A stretch of 64,000 nt of DNA, from the NCBI RefSeq assembly GCF_010509075.1, contig NZ_CP048433.1:124001-188000 (forward strand), in the 5' to 3' direction. Positions 16,413 through 24,585 of this stretch are shown here, piece after piece (the first letter of the stretch is position 1; each line of letters begins with the position of its first letter). The DNA is from Collinsella aerofaciens ATCC 25986 (GTDB lineage Bacteria; Actinomycetota; Coriobacteriia; Coriobacteriales; Coriobacteriaceae). Under the pieces are notes generated by a model. It had not been told where the DNA came from. It saw only the letters and a program-made list of their open reading frames with translations, and searched no databases. A program made the position numbers and the translations under genes.

Positions 16413-17570
16413 CTAGGCGGCGTAGGGCACCCTGTCCCGCATGATCGCGTAGATGACCTTCAGCCTCTTTCGTGCCAGCGCCTTGAGCGCCTTGCCGTGC
16501 GGCATGCCCCGCTCTCGGCACCTAGCGTAGTAATCGCCCCATCTTCCCTCTGTCCGGGTAAGGCAGTTGCACGAGAATATGAGCAGGTTCTTCAGCCTCT
16601 TGTTGCCTTGGCGCGATGCCGTCACCGAGGAGATCGAGGTCCCCGACTGGCGGTTGCGCGGCGCCAGGCCGCAGTACGACGCGAGCCTGTCGTGGCTTGG
16701 GAAGTCTTCGATATCTATGGAGATCGCGAGCTCGGAAGCGGTTTTGGGGCCGATCCCCGGCACCGTCAGGAGGCATCGGTAGGTATCGTCGCCCTCGAGG
16801 AGGGCGGATATCTCCGCCGTGATCACATCGATCTCCGCCGAGTTCTCGGAGATCCTGCGCGCGAGCAGCCTCACCGCCCGGTCCTCGGCGGCGATGGCCG
16901 CCGCGTCCGGCCTTGTCGAGGAGGCCGTCGAGCGGACGAGGGCCTCGATCTTGCCGCGCGCCGCCCCGCGCGTGAGCGCCGCCGCCCTGCGGGGCCCGGC
17001 GTCGGCCACCGACCAGGCCCCGCCGAGGGATGCCATGAGCCTCAGCTGGGGACCGTCGGACAGGTCGACCAACGCCTCGAAGGCGGGGCACGATTCCAGC
17101 AGGATGCTGCGCAGCCGGTTCTTGCTCCTGGTGTTTTCGCAGGTCAGGAAGTTTCTCTGGGCGGCCAGCGCCCTCGCCGCCGCGACCGTCGGGCCCGGAT
17201 CCCCGACCGGCAGGAGTGCGTCGGGGATGCCCAGCGCCGTCTTCGCGATGACCATTGCGTCCCGCTCGTCGGTCTTGGCGTCGCCGGCGAAGAGCCTGGC
17301 GGCCCCGTGTGCCGCGAGTCCCGGCAGGTACGCCGCCGACATCCCGGCCGCCTTGGCGCGGGCGAGCGCGAGGGCGCCTATGTTGCGCGACTGGTCGACG
17401 ACCACGAGCGCGTCGGGGAAGCGGCCGAACAGCGAGTCCAGATCGCCCTCCCTGTTCGCGACGGGGGCGCTCAGCAGTATCTCGCCGTCCCGGGTCGCGA
17501 CGCATGCCCAATGGGACAATTTCCCGACATCGAGCCCGATGACGGCTTCCGGCATTCTAGGTGGTGCCAC
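16413..17570 (-). CDS. IS110-family transposase (DEDD_Tnp_IS110 plus Transposase_20)
   Basis: This is a bridge-RNA-type recombinase of about 385 residues. The N-terminal RuvC-like DEDD domain begins IGLDVGKLSHWACV, continues with VVVDQSRN and ends with the KTDERDAMVIAK motif. The C-terminal domain has VPGIGPKTASELAISI and LASYCGLAPRNRQSGTS, holding the family's catalytic serine, then GNKRLKN. The second acidic position reads D rather than the common E, worth noting. GTG17570 is chosen because GGAGG lies 7-8 nt upstream. The frame is intact, so the element may be active. Confidence 0.9.
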   Translation of the reverse strand: MAPPRMPEAVIGLDVGKLSHWACVATRDGEILLSAPVANREGDLDSLFGRFPDALVVVDQSRNIGALALARAKAAGMSAAYLPGLAAHGAARLFAGDAKTDERDAMVIAKTALGIPDALLPVGDPGPTVAAARALAAQRNFLTCENTRSKNRLRSILLESCPAFEALVDLSDGPQLRLMASLGGAWSVADAGPRRAAALTRGAARGKIEALVRSTASSTRPDAAAIAAEDRAVRLLARRISENSAEIDVITAEISALLEGDDTYRCLLTVPGIGPKTASELAISIDIEDFPSHDRLASYCGLAPRNRQSGTSISSVTASRQGNKRLKNLLIFSCNCLTRTEGRWGDYYARCRERGMPHGKALKALARKRLKVIYAIMRDRVPYAA

Positions 17571-17585
17571 GGTGTTATCCTCCAA

Positions 17586-17791
17586 TCGGTAGGCCGATCG
17601 GAACCCCTCCCTGCGACACCCACATTACCTGGCCGTGGCGCTTGCGCCCGGCAGTTTCCTATCAGTCGTCCGGAGCGGCGAGCGCCCCCGGTGGCAACAC
17701 CCCCCGGGCCCTCTACGGGGCAGGGGCAGACGGCCATCCGGAGGCGCCCGATCGGCGGCCCCTCGGGGCTTGCCCGTATCGTAGGCAATGC
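17586..17791 (-). ncRNA. Candidate IS110 bridge RNA region
   Basis: IS110 elements encode a structured bridge RNA in the non-coding end 5' of the transposase. This 206-nt GC-rich flank has no ORF and contains short stems such as GCCC-CTCG-GGGC (17758-17769). The RNA itself and its loops were not modelled. Confidence 0.4.
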
Positions 17792-18025
17792 GCCGAATGC
17801 TCGCCATCGAAATTTATCGGTGGCCCACTTCAGACTGTAATGGGGATGTCTTGCTGTCGGCATCCGCCTGCGGTGCCATTCGCTGCCGTAAATTATACGT
17901 TTACGGCTAATTTCATACCACTTGTCGGAATGCGGACGCTGTCCTTGCATGCCGGGCGTACATTGAACGTGGTTTTTCGCGTGAAACCACGAATCGGTTG
18001 TCGGCCCTGAACAAGGAGGCCCAGC

Positions 18026-18700
18026 ATGACGCTTGCCAAACCCATCAATAAATACATCGACTATATCGATGCCCCCGAGGACACGTTTGAGCACTATGTC
18101 GAGAAGGCGTTAAAGTACAACTTTCGCTGCGTATTTGCGAACCTGCAGGAGTACGAGACGGGCCGCGCCATGCTCGAGGGCTCTGACATCGTCCTTGCCG
18201 GCGCTATCGACTTTCCCCAGGGCACTATGACGCTTGAGGAGAAGCTTGCGAGGTTTGAGGAATACGCTGCGTGTGGCTTTACCGAGATTGACTACGTTTT
18301 GAATCAGGGGTCGATCGAGAACCGCGATTTTGATGCCATCGAGCGCGAGATGACTACCATTGCTGATTTTTGTCGCGCGCATGGCATCACTGACAAGGTA
18401 ATCGTCGAGATGTGCAAGCTGGACGGCGACGACGCCGCCAAGCGCCGTGTATGCGAGATCGCGCTGGAGGCCAAGCCGGGATTCCTTAAGACGTCGACCG
18501 GCAGAAGCTTTGGCGGTGCTAAGCTCGAGGACGTGCGGCTGATGCACGAGGTGCTCGGCGATGCCGTGGCAATCAAGGCGGCGGGCGGTATCCATAATTA
18601 CGAAGAGGCTTGCGCATTCATCGAGGCCGGCGCCAGCGCGTTAGGTGCATCGGCGGGCATCGCGATCGTCGAGGGCGCACCGACGGATGAGCGTCGCTAG
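18026..18700 (+). CDS. deoC: Deoxyribose-phosphate aldolase
   Basis: DeoC cleaves 2-deoxyribose-5-phosphate to glyceraldehyde-3-phosphate and acetaldehyde in deoxynucleoside catabolism. The 224-residue TIM barrel shows EIDYVLNQGSIENRD, the Schiff-base lysine strand GFLKTSTGRSFGGAKLEDVRLM, and AVAIKAAGGIHNYEEACAFIEAGA with the second conserved lysine. The N-terminal block FANLQEY is less typical of E. coli DeoC, so a related aldolase remains possible. AAGGAGG precedes ATG18026. The 235 bp upstream (17792-18025) follow the IS element and contain no recognised regulator site. Confidence 0.85.
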   Translation: MTLAKPINKYIDYIDAPEDTFEHYVEKALKYNFRCVFANLQEYETGRAMLEGSDIVLAGAIDFPQGTMTLEEKLARFEEYAACGFTEIDYVLNQGSIENRDFDAIEREMTTIADFCRAHGITDKVIVEMCKLDGDDAAKRRVCEIALEAKPGFLKTSTGRSFGGAKLEDVRLMHEVLGDAVAIKAAGGIHNYEEACAFIEAGASALGASAGIAIVEGAPTDERR

Positions 18701-18849
18701 CAGACGTATTTGACCTGAGCGATAAAGCTTCACGACCACACGCCGTTCATGTTCGGGACAATATGACATTTTTCCCGTTGCAAACGGAGTCGCGGTGGCT
18801 GTTCTGTATGATGACTCAGACAAGGTTATTCAATGACAGGGAGGCATAT

Positions 18850-19692
18850 ATGGCAATCAAAGCCATCGCGATGGATATTGACGGTACGCTCACCAACGAC
18901 CAGAAAGTGATTAGCCCGCGTACGCGCGAGAAGCTGCTCGCGGCGCAGGAGTCGGGCATTAAGCTCATCTTGGCTTCGGGTCGTCCCGCATGGGGGCTGC
19001 ACGCCTTGGCGCAGGAGCTCGACCTTCAAAACCATGATGGTCTGCTAGTCGCTTTCAATGGCGCGCATGTGGTCGACGCTCAGACCGATGAGGTTCTTTT
19101 TGACCAGGCCATGCCGGCTGACGAGCTGCACCGTCTGATTGATCATCTGCAAAACTATGATGTGATCCCCATGATCTCGCTCGGTCGCGACTTGCATGTC
19201 GAGGACTCGTACCACTGCATGATTACGCTGCCGGATGGCTCGCAGAAAAACATTGTCAAATACGAGCGCGATGCCTGCGACCTTAAGATCCGCGAGGTCG
19301 AGAGCTTGCATGAGGTCGTGGACACTTATCCCGTGGACAAGCTGCTGACGGCGGGCGATCCGGCCTACCTGCAGGCGCATTACGAGGAGATGTATGCGCC
19401 CTTTAAGCAGACGCTTTCGGGCATGTTTACGGCCGACTGGTACTTTGAGTACACGGCGCCCGGTATTGACAAGGCCCGCGCGCTCGAGGGTGCCCTGCCC
19501 AAGCTCGGCATCGATGCCAGCGAGGTCGTATCGTTTGGCGACGGCCAGAACGACAAGTCCATGATCGAGTGGGCTGGTACCGGTGTTGCCATGGGAAACG
19601 CCGTCGATGAGGTTAAGGCTGTGGCCCAGATGGTGACCGCCAATAACAACGAAGATGGTATTGCGGTGGCGCTGGATAAGCTGCTGGGTTAG
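18850..19692 (+). CDS. HAD-superfamily hydrolase, Cof/YidA type
   Basis: This 280-residue cytoplasmic phosphatase of the HAD class IIB carries motif I AMDIDGTLTND, motif II LILASGRPAWGL, a cap domain in the middle, the motif III lysine around TAPGIDKARAL, and motif IV VVSFGDGQNDKSMIEWAG. Relatives dephosphorylate sugar phosphates or flavin nucleotides; the substrate cannot be read here. ATG18850 follows AGGGAGG, and an upstream in-frame extension lacks an RBS. It is probably transcribed with the next HAD gene or separated from it by a terminator at 19715. Confidence 0.88.
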   Translation: MAIKAIAMDIDGTLTNDQKVISPRTREKLLAAQESGIKLILASGRPAWGLHALAQELDLQNHDGLLVAFNGAHVVDAQTDEVLFDQAMPADELHRLIDHLQNYDVIPMISLGRDLHVEDSYHCMITLPDGSQKNIVKYERDACDLKIREVESLHEVVDTYPVDKLLTAGDPAYLQAHYEEMYAPFKQTLSGMFTADWYFEYTAPGIDKARALEGALPKLGIDASEVVSFGDGQNDKSMIEWAGTGVAMGNAVDEVKAVAQMVTANNNEDGIAVALDKLLG

Positions 19693-19714
19693 AATCGCCG
19701 ATAATGCATGGTTC

Positions 19715-19743
19715 GGGCGTCCGCTTGCGGGCGCCCTTTTGTT
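19715..19743 (+). terminator. Terminator after the Cof-type phosphatase gene
   Basis: GGGCGTCCGC and GCGGGCGCCC form a near-perfect 10-bp stem with a TT loop, followed by TTTTGTT. It ends just before the RBS of the next gene. Confidence 0.7.
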
Positions 19744-19755
19744 AGGGAGGGTGCC

Positions 19756-20415
19756 GTGTCCGCATTTCCGTTCGACGCCGTTATCTTTGACATGGACGGC
19801 GTCATTGTCGATACCGAGTATTACTACCTGGGCGAGACTGCCGCGTTTGCCAAGGAGCTTGGGCTTAACCTGACTCAAGAGGAGTTGAACGGGCAGGTTG
19901 GTACCTCGCATCAGTTCTTCCTGCGTATGCTGGTCGATTGGTTTGAGCGCGCCGGGAAGGGGCATTTAACTGGCGAGGAAGCGTTGATCCGTTGGGACGA
20001 GTGGGCGCATAAGCGTCCGCGCGACTATCAGGCTTTGATTAACCCAGGCGCCGTGGATACGATTCGAGAGCTGCCGCGCCGTGGCGTTCGCGTGGCGCTT
20101 GCCAGCTCGTCTCCCATGGATAGCATCGAGGAAGTGCTCAATGCGTGCGGGCTGTCGGATGCTTTTGAGTATGTGGTGAGCGGCGAGCAGTTTAAGGAGA
20201 GCAAGCCCGAGCCCGACATCTACCTGCATGCGCTGGACCTGCTGGGGCTGCCCGCGAATCGCTGCTGCTGCGTTGAGGATTCGGTGCCTGGCATCACTGC
20301 CGGCAAGCGAGCCGGCCTGACAGTTATTGCCAAGCGCGAGGAGCGCTTTGGCTTTAGCCAGGATGCCGCGGACAAGATTATCGACCAGCTGCCGGAGCTG
20401 CTCACGCTTTCTTAG
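19756..20415 (+). CDS. HAD-superfamily phosphatase, beta-phosphoglucomutase-like (class IA)
   Basis: The 219-residue protein has motif I VIFDMDGVIVDTEYYY, an alpha-helical cap, motif II VALASSSPMDS, motif III lysine in KESKPEPDIYL, and motif IV CCCVEDSVPGITAGKRAG. This pattern is shared by beta-phosphoglucomutases and small-molecule phosphatases. GTG19756 is chosen because GGGAGG precedes it and a terminator hairpin occupies the upstream in-frame sequence. Confidence 0.88.
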   Translation: MSAFPFDAVIFDMDGVIVDTEYYYLGETAAFAKELGLNLTQEELNGQVGTSHQFFLRMLVDWFERAGKGHLTGEEALIRWDEWAHKRPRDYQALINPGAVDTIRELPRRGVRVALASSSPMDSIEEVLNACGLSDAFEYVVSGEQFKESKPEPDIYLHALDLLGLPANRCCCVEDSVPGITAGKRAGLTVIAKREERFGFSQDAADKIIDQLPELLTLS

Positions 20416-20466
20416 GAGCGCGGTAGTTGCGCGTTTTTCGGGTCAGATGAGTAAATACCCGACATT

Positions 20467-20495
20467 TTGGTGCGGCAGCAAGCATACTTTATGCT
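20467..20495 (+). promoter_or_regulatory. Possible promoter of the GntR regulator gene
   Basis: TTGGTG (20467-20472) and TATGCT (20490-20495) are spaced by 17 bp, about 75 bp upstream of the regulator start. Confidence 0.4.
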
Positions 20496-20498
20496 AAT

Positions 20499-20539
20499 GC
20501 GGGCTTAAGGGCTTGTTGAATGCCCTTAAGCCCGCTTTT
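20499..20539 (+). terminator. Strong hairpin between the HAD gene and the GntR gene
   Basis: GCGGGCTTAAGGGC (20499-20512) and GCCCTTAAGCCCGC (20522-20535) form a perfect 14-bp stem with a 9-nt loop and a TTTT tail. Terminator for the upstream gene, or an attenuator if the promoter at 20467 is real. Confidence 0.8.
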
Positions 20540-20565
20540 GACTTAATTGGGCTGGGAGAGGGTAT

Positions 20566-21309
20566 ATGCCACCGACTGAAGGACTAACTGACGGTAAAGC
20601 AGCGATACCGCTGTACCAACAGGTTATCGATATCATTAAAAACGAAATCAATTCCGGTGCCTACAAGGCGGGCGCGCGGATACCCAACGAATTCGAATTG
20701 GCTGAGAACTATAAAGTTGGCCGCGTTACCGTGCGACGCGCTATTGAGGAGCTCGTCCAGCAGGGCTATCTAACGAAGCGGCAGGGGAAAGGCACGTTTG
20801 TCAATGCCCCCAAGCTTAAGCGCAAGATTCGCCAGAAGGATGACGTCCAGAGTTTTTCGGACGCATGCCGCGTTAACGGAATGGAGCCGGGGGCGTGCGT
20901 CATTTCGAGAAAGATACTGCCGGCAGATTCTACCGAAGCGCAGTTCTTTGGTGTTCCCGTTGGAACTGATTTGATTTGCGTTGAGCGTGTACGTACTGCC
21001 GATGGAGTCCCCGTCATGCTCGAGAACAACATATACGTTTACGAGGACAACGCCTATCTATCAACGGCACCTCTATCTAACCAATCCATTTTTGAGTTCG
21101 TGCGCAACCGAACGGGCCGCACGCCCGCGTTTACCGACCCGTGCACGCTCGAGATCGCGTGCGCGTCGCCCGAGGTCGCTCGGCTGTTGGCAGTTCCCGT
21201 TGGCGAACCCTTGTTTTATATGGAAGCCTTCTTTTTCGATGAGCAGCGGCGGCCGTTTATCATCGGTCGTCAGCGGATCGTTGGGTCTCGCTACGTTTTT
21301 GACATCTAG
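20566..21309 (+). CDS. GntR/HutC-family regulator with UTRA ligand domain (FrlR-like)
   Basis: This 247-residue transcription factor probably controls the eleven-gene sugar-amine cluster it heads. The N-terminal winged helix has IPLYQQVIDIIKNEI, RIPNEFELAENYKVGRVTVRRAIEELVQQGYLTKRQGKGTFV (GntR signature), and the C-terminal UTRA domain includes VERVRTADGVPVMLENNIYV and PFIIGRQRIVGSRYVFDI. E. coli frl and Salmonella fra loci are also controlled by GntR-type proteins. The likely ligand is a phosphorylated pathway intermediate, which is inference. GGGAGAGGG precedes ATG. Confidence 0.9.
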   Translation: MPPTEGLTDGKAAIPLYQQVIDIIKNEINSGAYKAGARIPNEFELAENYKVGRVTVRRAIEELVQQGYLTKRQGKGTFVNAPKLKRKIRQKDDVQSFSDACRVNGMEPGACVISRKILPADSTEAQFFGVPVGTDLICVERVRTADGVPVMLENNIYVYEDNAYLSTAPLSNQSIFEFVRNRTGRTPAFTDPCTLEIACASPEVARLLAVPVGEPLFYMEAFFFDEQRRPFIIGRQRIVGSRYVFDI

Positions 21310-21320
21310 GACATTGCGAA

Positions 21321-21358
21321 TGGAAACGCCCGGTGGATCATCTCACCGGGCGTTTCCA
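21321..21358. terminator. Hairpin after the GntR gene
   Basis: TGGAAACGCCCGGTG (21321-21335) and CACCGGGCGTTTCCA (21344-21358) form a perfect 15-bp stem. A T-run is lacking, so termination may be partial. Confidence 0.6.
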
Positions 21359-21419
21359 TACCGTTCACGGCGCGAACACAACCGTTCAACCGCGTTGCGG
21401 CAACCAGTTTGAAATTATC

Positions 21420-21448
21420 TTGATGAAGGAAAAAGCTGCTGGTAATCT
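21420..21448 (+). promoter_or_regulatory. Predicted promoter of the fructosamine-type operon
   Basis: TTGATG (21420-21425) and TAATCT (21443-21448) have 17-bp spacing, upstream of the palindrome at 21463 and the transporter gene. Confidence 0.45.
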
Positions 21449-21462
21449 ATGGGACGTCATAG

Positions 21463-21485
21463 AACGTTTGCCTTATGCAAACGTT
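21463..21485. promoter_or_regulatory. Candidate operator for the GntR regulator
   Basis: AACGTTTGC and GCAAACGTT are perfect 9-bp arms around CTTAT, starting 15 nt after the predicted -10 element. Binding there would block early elongation. Confidence 0.5.
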
Positions 21486-21527
21486 GAAGCGAGATGCGAT
21501 GCAGTCTCGAGTTCTTTGGAGGTATCT

Positions 21528-22991
21528 ATGTCAGATACGAAGGCGAAGAAGACAAACAGACGTTTTAAGTTCAAATTACCGCATGTCTATACGATCATGT
21601 TCTTGCTGATCGTTGTCTTTGCGGTCCTGACTTGGATCGTTCCCTCTGGTCAGTATCAGCGCAAGACGATTTCGACAGCGGCGGGCGAGCGTGAAGTCGC
21701 CGTTGCTGGAACCTATGAACAGGTCGATAAGAACTACACCGATTCCGAGACCGGCGAGACCATCAATCTGGGCCAGGATATCTTCGCGGTTCTGCAAGCG
21801 CCCACCAAGGGTATCCAAGAGGCTGCCGACGTCGTTGCGTTCGTCTTATTGATTGGCGGATCGTTCGCGATCATCACCAAGACCAACGCTTTGAATGCCG
21901 GCATGAGCCGTGTGATTAAAAAGCTCAAGAACAAGGACATCCTCATCATTCCCATCACGATGACATTGCTGTCCATTTGCGGCACTACGTTTGGTATGTC
22001 TGAGGAAGCCCTGCCGTTCTATGCCATCTTCATTCCCATCATGATGGGTATCGGTTATGACTCGATGACGGCATTCATCATCTGCTTCCTTGGTCCTAAC
22101 CTGGGATATTGTGCTTCGACCATCGACCCGTTTAATGTTTTGATCGCCCAAGGCATCATTGGCATCGAGGGTAATCCGCAACTGTGGCTGCGCGCCGTTT
22201 CTTGGGTCATCTTCACTGCCGTCGGTATCGCATGGGCCATGCGCTACGCCATGCGCGTCAAGAAAAACCCCGAGTCGTCCATTGTGTACGAGGACGATAA
22301 GCTCAAGCGTATTGAGTTTTCCGTGACCGATGCCTCCATCGAGGAAGAGTTCACTATCCGTCAGAAGCTCGTGCTTATCGATTTTGCTTGCGGTATGGGC
22401 ATTATCGTCTGGGGTCTTGTTACCCAGGGCTGGTACATGAATGAGATTTCCGCCGTGTTCCTTGGCATGGGCTTGCTTGCCGGTATCCTGGGCGGCCTTG
22501 ACCAGCAGACGATCGCAGAGGAGTTCGTTAAGGGTCTCGCCGACTTTGCGTACGCTGCCATCGTTATCGGTATCGCTCGCGGTATTCTGGTCATCGCCGA
22601 GGGCGGCATGATCATCGACACCATCCTCCAGGCGCTCGCTACCGCGCTTGCCGGTGCACCCGCCGCCGTCTACACCACGTTTATGTATATCGTCCTTGGC
22701 CTGCTCTCTTTGCTGGTTCCCTCGAGTTCTGGCCTGGCGGCGCTCACCATGCCCGTTATGGGCCCCCTGACCGAGCTCATGGGCCTCAATCCCGAGGCGG
22801 CCGTCACCGCGCTCCAGTTTGCCAACCAGACCATCAACACCATCAGCCCCGTGGCGGGCATGACGGTCGCTGGCCTTGCCGTGGCTAGGATTTCGTTTGG
22901 CCAATGGTGGAAGACCATTTGGAAGTTCTTCATTTTCATGGTCGTCTTTGGCCTGATCGTAACGGCAATCTCTGGCATGCTTCCGGTGTAG
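21528..22991 (+). CDS. YfcC-family membrane transporter
   Basis: This integral membrane protein of 487 residues has about a dozen hydrophobic helices and resembles YfcC/DcuC-like carriers: LPHVYTIMFLLIVVFAVLTWIVPSGQYQR near the start, then DVVAFVLLIGGSFAIITKTNALNAG, and a late LLVPSSSGLAALTMPVMGPL. These carriers move anionic or amino-acid-like solutes. As the only transporter of the cluster, it is the presumed importer of the amine-sugar or its product; E. coli frl uses a different permease family. ATG21528 follows TGGAGG. It is the first gene behind the operator, and its stop is 9 bp before the next start. Confidence 0.85.
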   Translation: MSDTKAKKTNRRFKFKLPHVYTIMFLLIVVFAVLTWIVPSGQYQRKTISTAAGEREVAVAGTYEQVDKNYTDSETGETINLGQDIFAVLQAPTKGIQEAADVVAFVLLIGGSFAIITKTNALNAGMSRVIKKLKNKDILIIPITMTLLSICGTTFGMSEEALPFYAIFIPIMMGIGYDSMTAFIICFLGPNLGYCASTIDPFNVLIAQGIIGIEGNPQLWLRAVSWVIFTAVGIAWAMRYAMRVKKNPESSIVYEDDKLKRIEFSVTDASIEEEFTIRQKLVLIDFACGMGIIVWGLVTQGWYMNEISAVFLGMGLLAGILGGLDQQTIAEEFVKGLADFAYAAIVIGIARGILVIAEGGMIIDTILQALATALAGAPAAVYTTFMYIVLGLLSLLVPSSSGLAALTMPVMGPLTELMGLNPEAAVTALQFANQTINTISPVAGMTVAGLAVARISFGQWWKTIWKFFIFMVVFGLIVTAISGMLPV

Positions 22992-23000
22992 GTGGTTGTG

Positions 23001-24584
23001 ATGTCTGATCGTTTGACGGTCCTGACGTCTAAGAGCGTCTTTACCGGTACGGGGGACCTGCCGTTTGAAGGTTTCGTAGCGGTCCGTGGCAATCGAATTG
23101 AGGCTGTTGGCACCAAGTGTGAGGTAGCTTCGTATTTGACCCAGGCGGACGAGGTAGTTGACCTGGGCGACCGCACCGTCATGCCTGGCCTGATCGACGT
23201 GCATACCTTCTATACAGGCTGGGCGCTGCGGACATTGGGGTCTGATCTGTCCGGCATCGCCGATGCCAAAGAGGCCGTGTCGCTCTTGCGCGCATGGAAA
23301 GAAGATCATCCGGATTGCGCGGCGGCTTTTGGCCACAACCTACCCGAAACGTTGGCATCGGATGCCGAGAACGCAAATACGGCAGCTGTGTTTGACGATT
23401 GTTTTGGCGATATCCCCGTCGTCTGCTTTACACCAGGAGCGGGGACCTGCGTTCTCAACGCTGCCGCCAGTGCGCGATACGGCTTTACACCCCAGGCGTG
23501 CTATGCCGAGAAGATCTGGCGCATGATGAGCGATTTCCTCGCGCTGCCCGAGGTGCGTGCCGGGTATTCGGACTACATGAGCATGCTTAACGAGCGCGGC
23601 GTTACCGCCATCAAGGAGATGGCGTTTGATGACTACTACGGCTTTGCCGACGAAATGGCTCGCCGTGAGGAATCTGGTGAGCTGACGGTTCGCGTCTCTA
23701 TGATGTCGCAGCCGGTGGGTGCCGGTGCAAATCTGGCATATGCCCGCGAGGCGCGAGAGCGCTTCCGGGGACCGTTCGTTCGTTTTTCTGGCTTCAACCG
23801 TATGACCGATCGCGGCGTATGGGCGGGGCTTGCCGAGATGATAGACCCCTATGAGGACACGGCCGATGCGGGCGCTGCCGGCAAGACGGTCGTCGAGGAG
23901 CCAGAGTGGGATCTGATTGAGAACGAGCTGCGTGCAATTGATGCTGACGGCTTCCGATATTCCTTGCATTGCCAGGGCGATGGCGCCGTTCGTCGCACCG
24001 TGGCGCTCTATGCCTCGCTGCCTCGAGACGAGCATGGACGGATGCTTCGCCGCCATGCGATTACCGATCTCGAGAACTCTGACCCGACCGATCTTGTCGA
24101 GTTTGGCAAGTTAGGTGGAATTTGCGAGGTCTATCCGCAGATTCTGACGCTGGACCGGCGCGAGGATTGCCTGTCGATGATGCGTCGACAAATTGGCGAG
24201 ACGCGACTTTTGCACAGCTGGAATCGCCGCGGCATGGAAGATTCCGGATGCACAGTGTGCTGCGGCACGGATCTGCCGCTGCTGATTCCGAGCCTGGGCG
24301 AGTCAATCTACAGCGCGTGCGGCGGATTCTTCGCCGACGGACTGCCCGTGAATGAGGTCAACACGCTGACGCTTGTCGAGCTCTTGCGCGCTTGGACTGC
24401 CGGGGGCGCGTACGACCTGATGCGCGAAGACGAGCTGGGTACGCTCGAGGTTGGCAAGCTTGCCGATATCTGCGTGCTCGATCGGGATGTGTTCGACCTC
24501 GATTATCGCGACGCACGCGATCTTGCGGTTGATATGACGATGTCGGACGGACAAATCGTGTTCGATCGAAATAAGGAGGCATAA
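23001..24584 (+). CDS. Amidohydrolase family 3 protein (YtcJ-like metal hydrolase)
   Basis: The 527-residue protein begins with the beta-sandwich VAVRGNRIEAVG and the barrel entry TVMPGLIDVHTFYTG. In canonical amidohydrolases the first motif is HxH, but here it reads DVHTF, so the first ligand pair is altered. FRYSLHCQGDGAVRRTVALY and GCTVCCGTDLPLL supply later metal-site positions, and the closing GTLEVGKLADICVLDRD is typical. Relatives hydrolyse amide or imine bonds. In this operon it may release an amine from a conjugate, which is inference. ATG23001 is preferred behind AGGTGG; GTG22992 directly abuts the transporter stop. Confidence 0.78.
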   Translation: MSDRLTVLTSKSVFTGTGDLPFEGFVAVRGNRIEAVGTKCEVASYLTQADEVVDLGDRTVMPGLIDVHTFYTGWALRTLGSDLSGIADAKEAVSLLRAWKEDHPDCAAAFGHNLPETLASDAENANTAAVFDDCFGDIPVVCFTPGAGTCVLNAAASARYGFTPQACYAEKIWRMMSDFLALPEVRAGYSDYMSMLNERGVTAIKEMAFDDYYGFADEMARREESGELTVRVSMMSQPVGAGANLAYAREARERFRGPFVRFSGFNRMTDRGVWAGLAEMIDPYEDTADAGAAGKTVVEEPEWDLIENELRAIDADGFRYSLHCQGDGAVRRTVALYASLPRDEHGRMLRRHAITDLENSDPTDLVEFGKLGGICEVYPQILTLDRREDCLSMMRRQIGETRLLHSWNRRGMEDSGCTVCCGTDLPLLIPSLGESIYSACGGFFADGLPVNEVNTLTLVELLRAWTAGGAYDLMREDELGTLEVGKLADICVLDRDVFDLDYRDARDLAVDMTMSDGQIVFDRNKEA

Positions 24585-24585
24585 G

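Larger units (their letters stand above)
16335..17791 (-). mobile_element. IS110-family insertion sequence (boundaries approximate)
   Basis: It contains an IS110-type transposase gene with a short 3' flank and a longer GC-rich 5' flank, as in this family, which lacks classical inverted repeats. GGCAATGC occurs at 16327-16334 and 17784-17791 and may mark the ends, but an 8-bp match can be chance. Base composition is more GC-rich than neighbours, suggesting recent arrival. Confidence 0.55.

Noticed and set aside
16383-17840. Long plus-strand frame across the IS110 transposase
   Set aside because: Arg/Gly-rich shadow of the GC-rich transposase on the other strand.
20499-20539. Riboswitch upstream of the GntR gene
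   Set aside because: A single simple hairpin with T-tail; terminator explains it.
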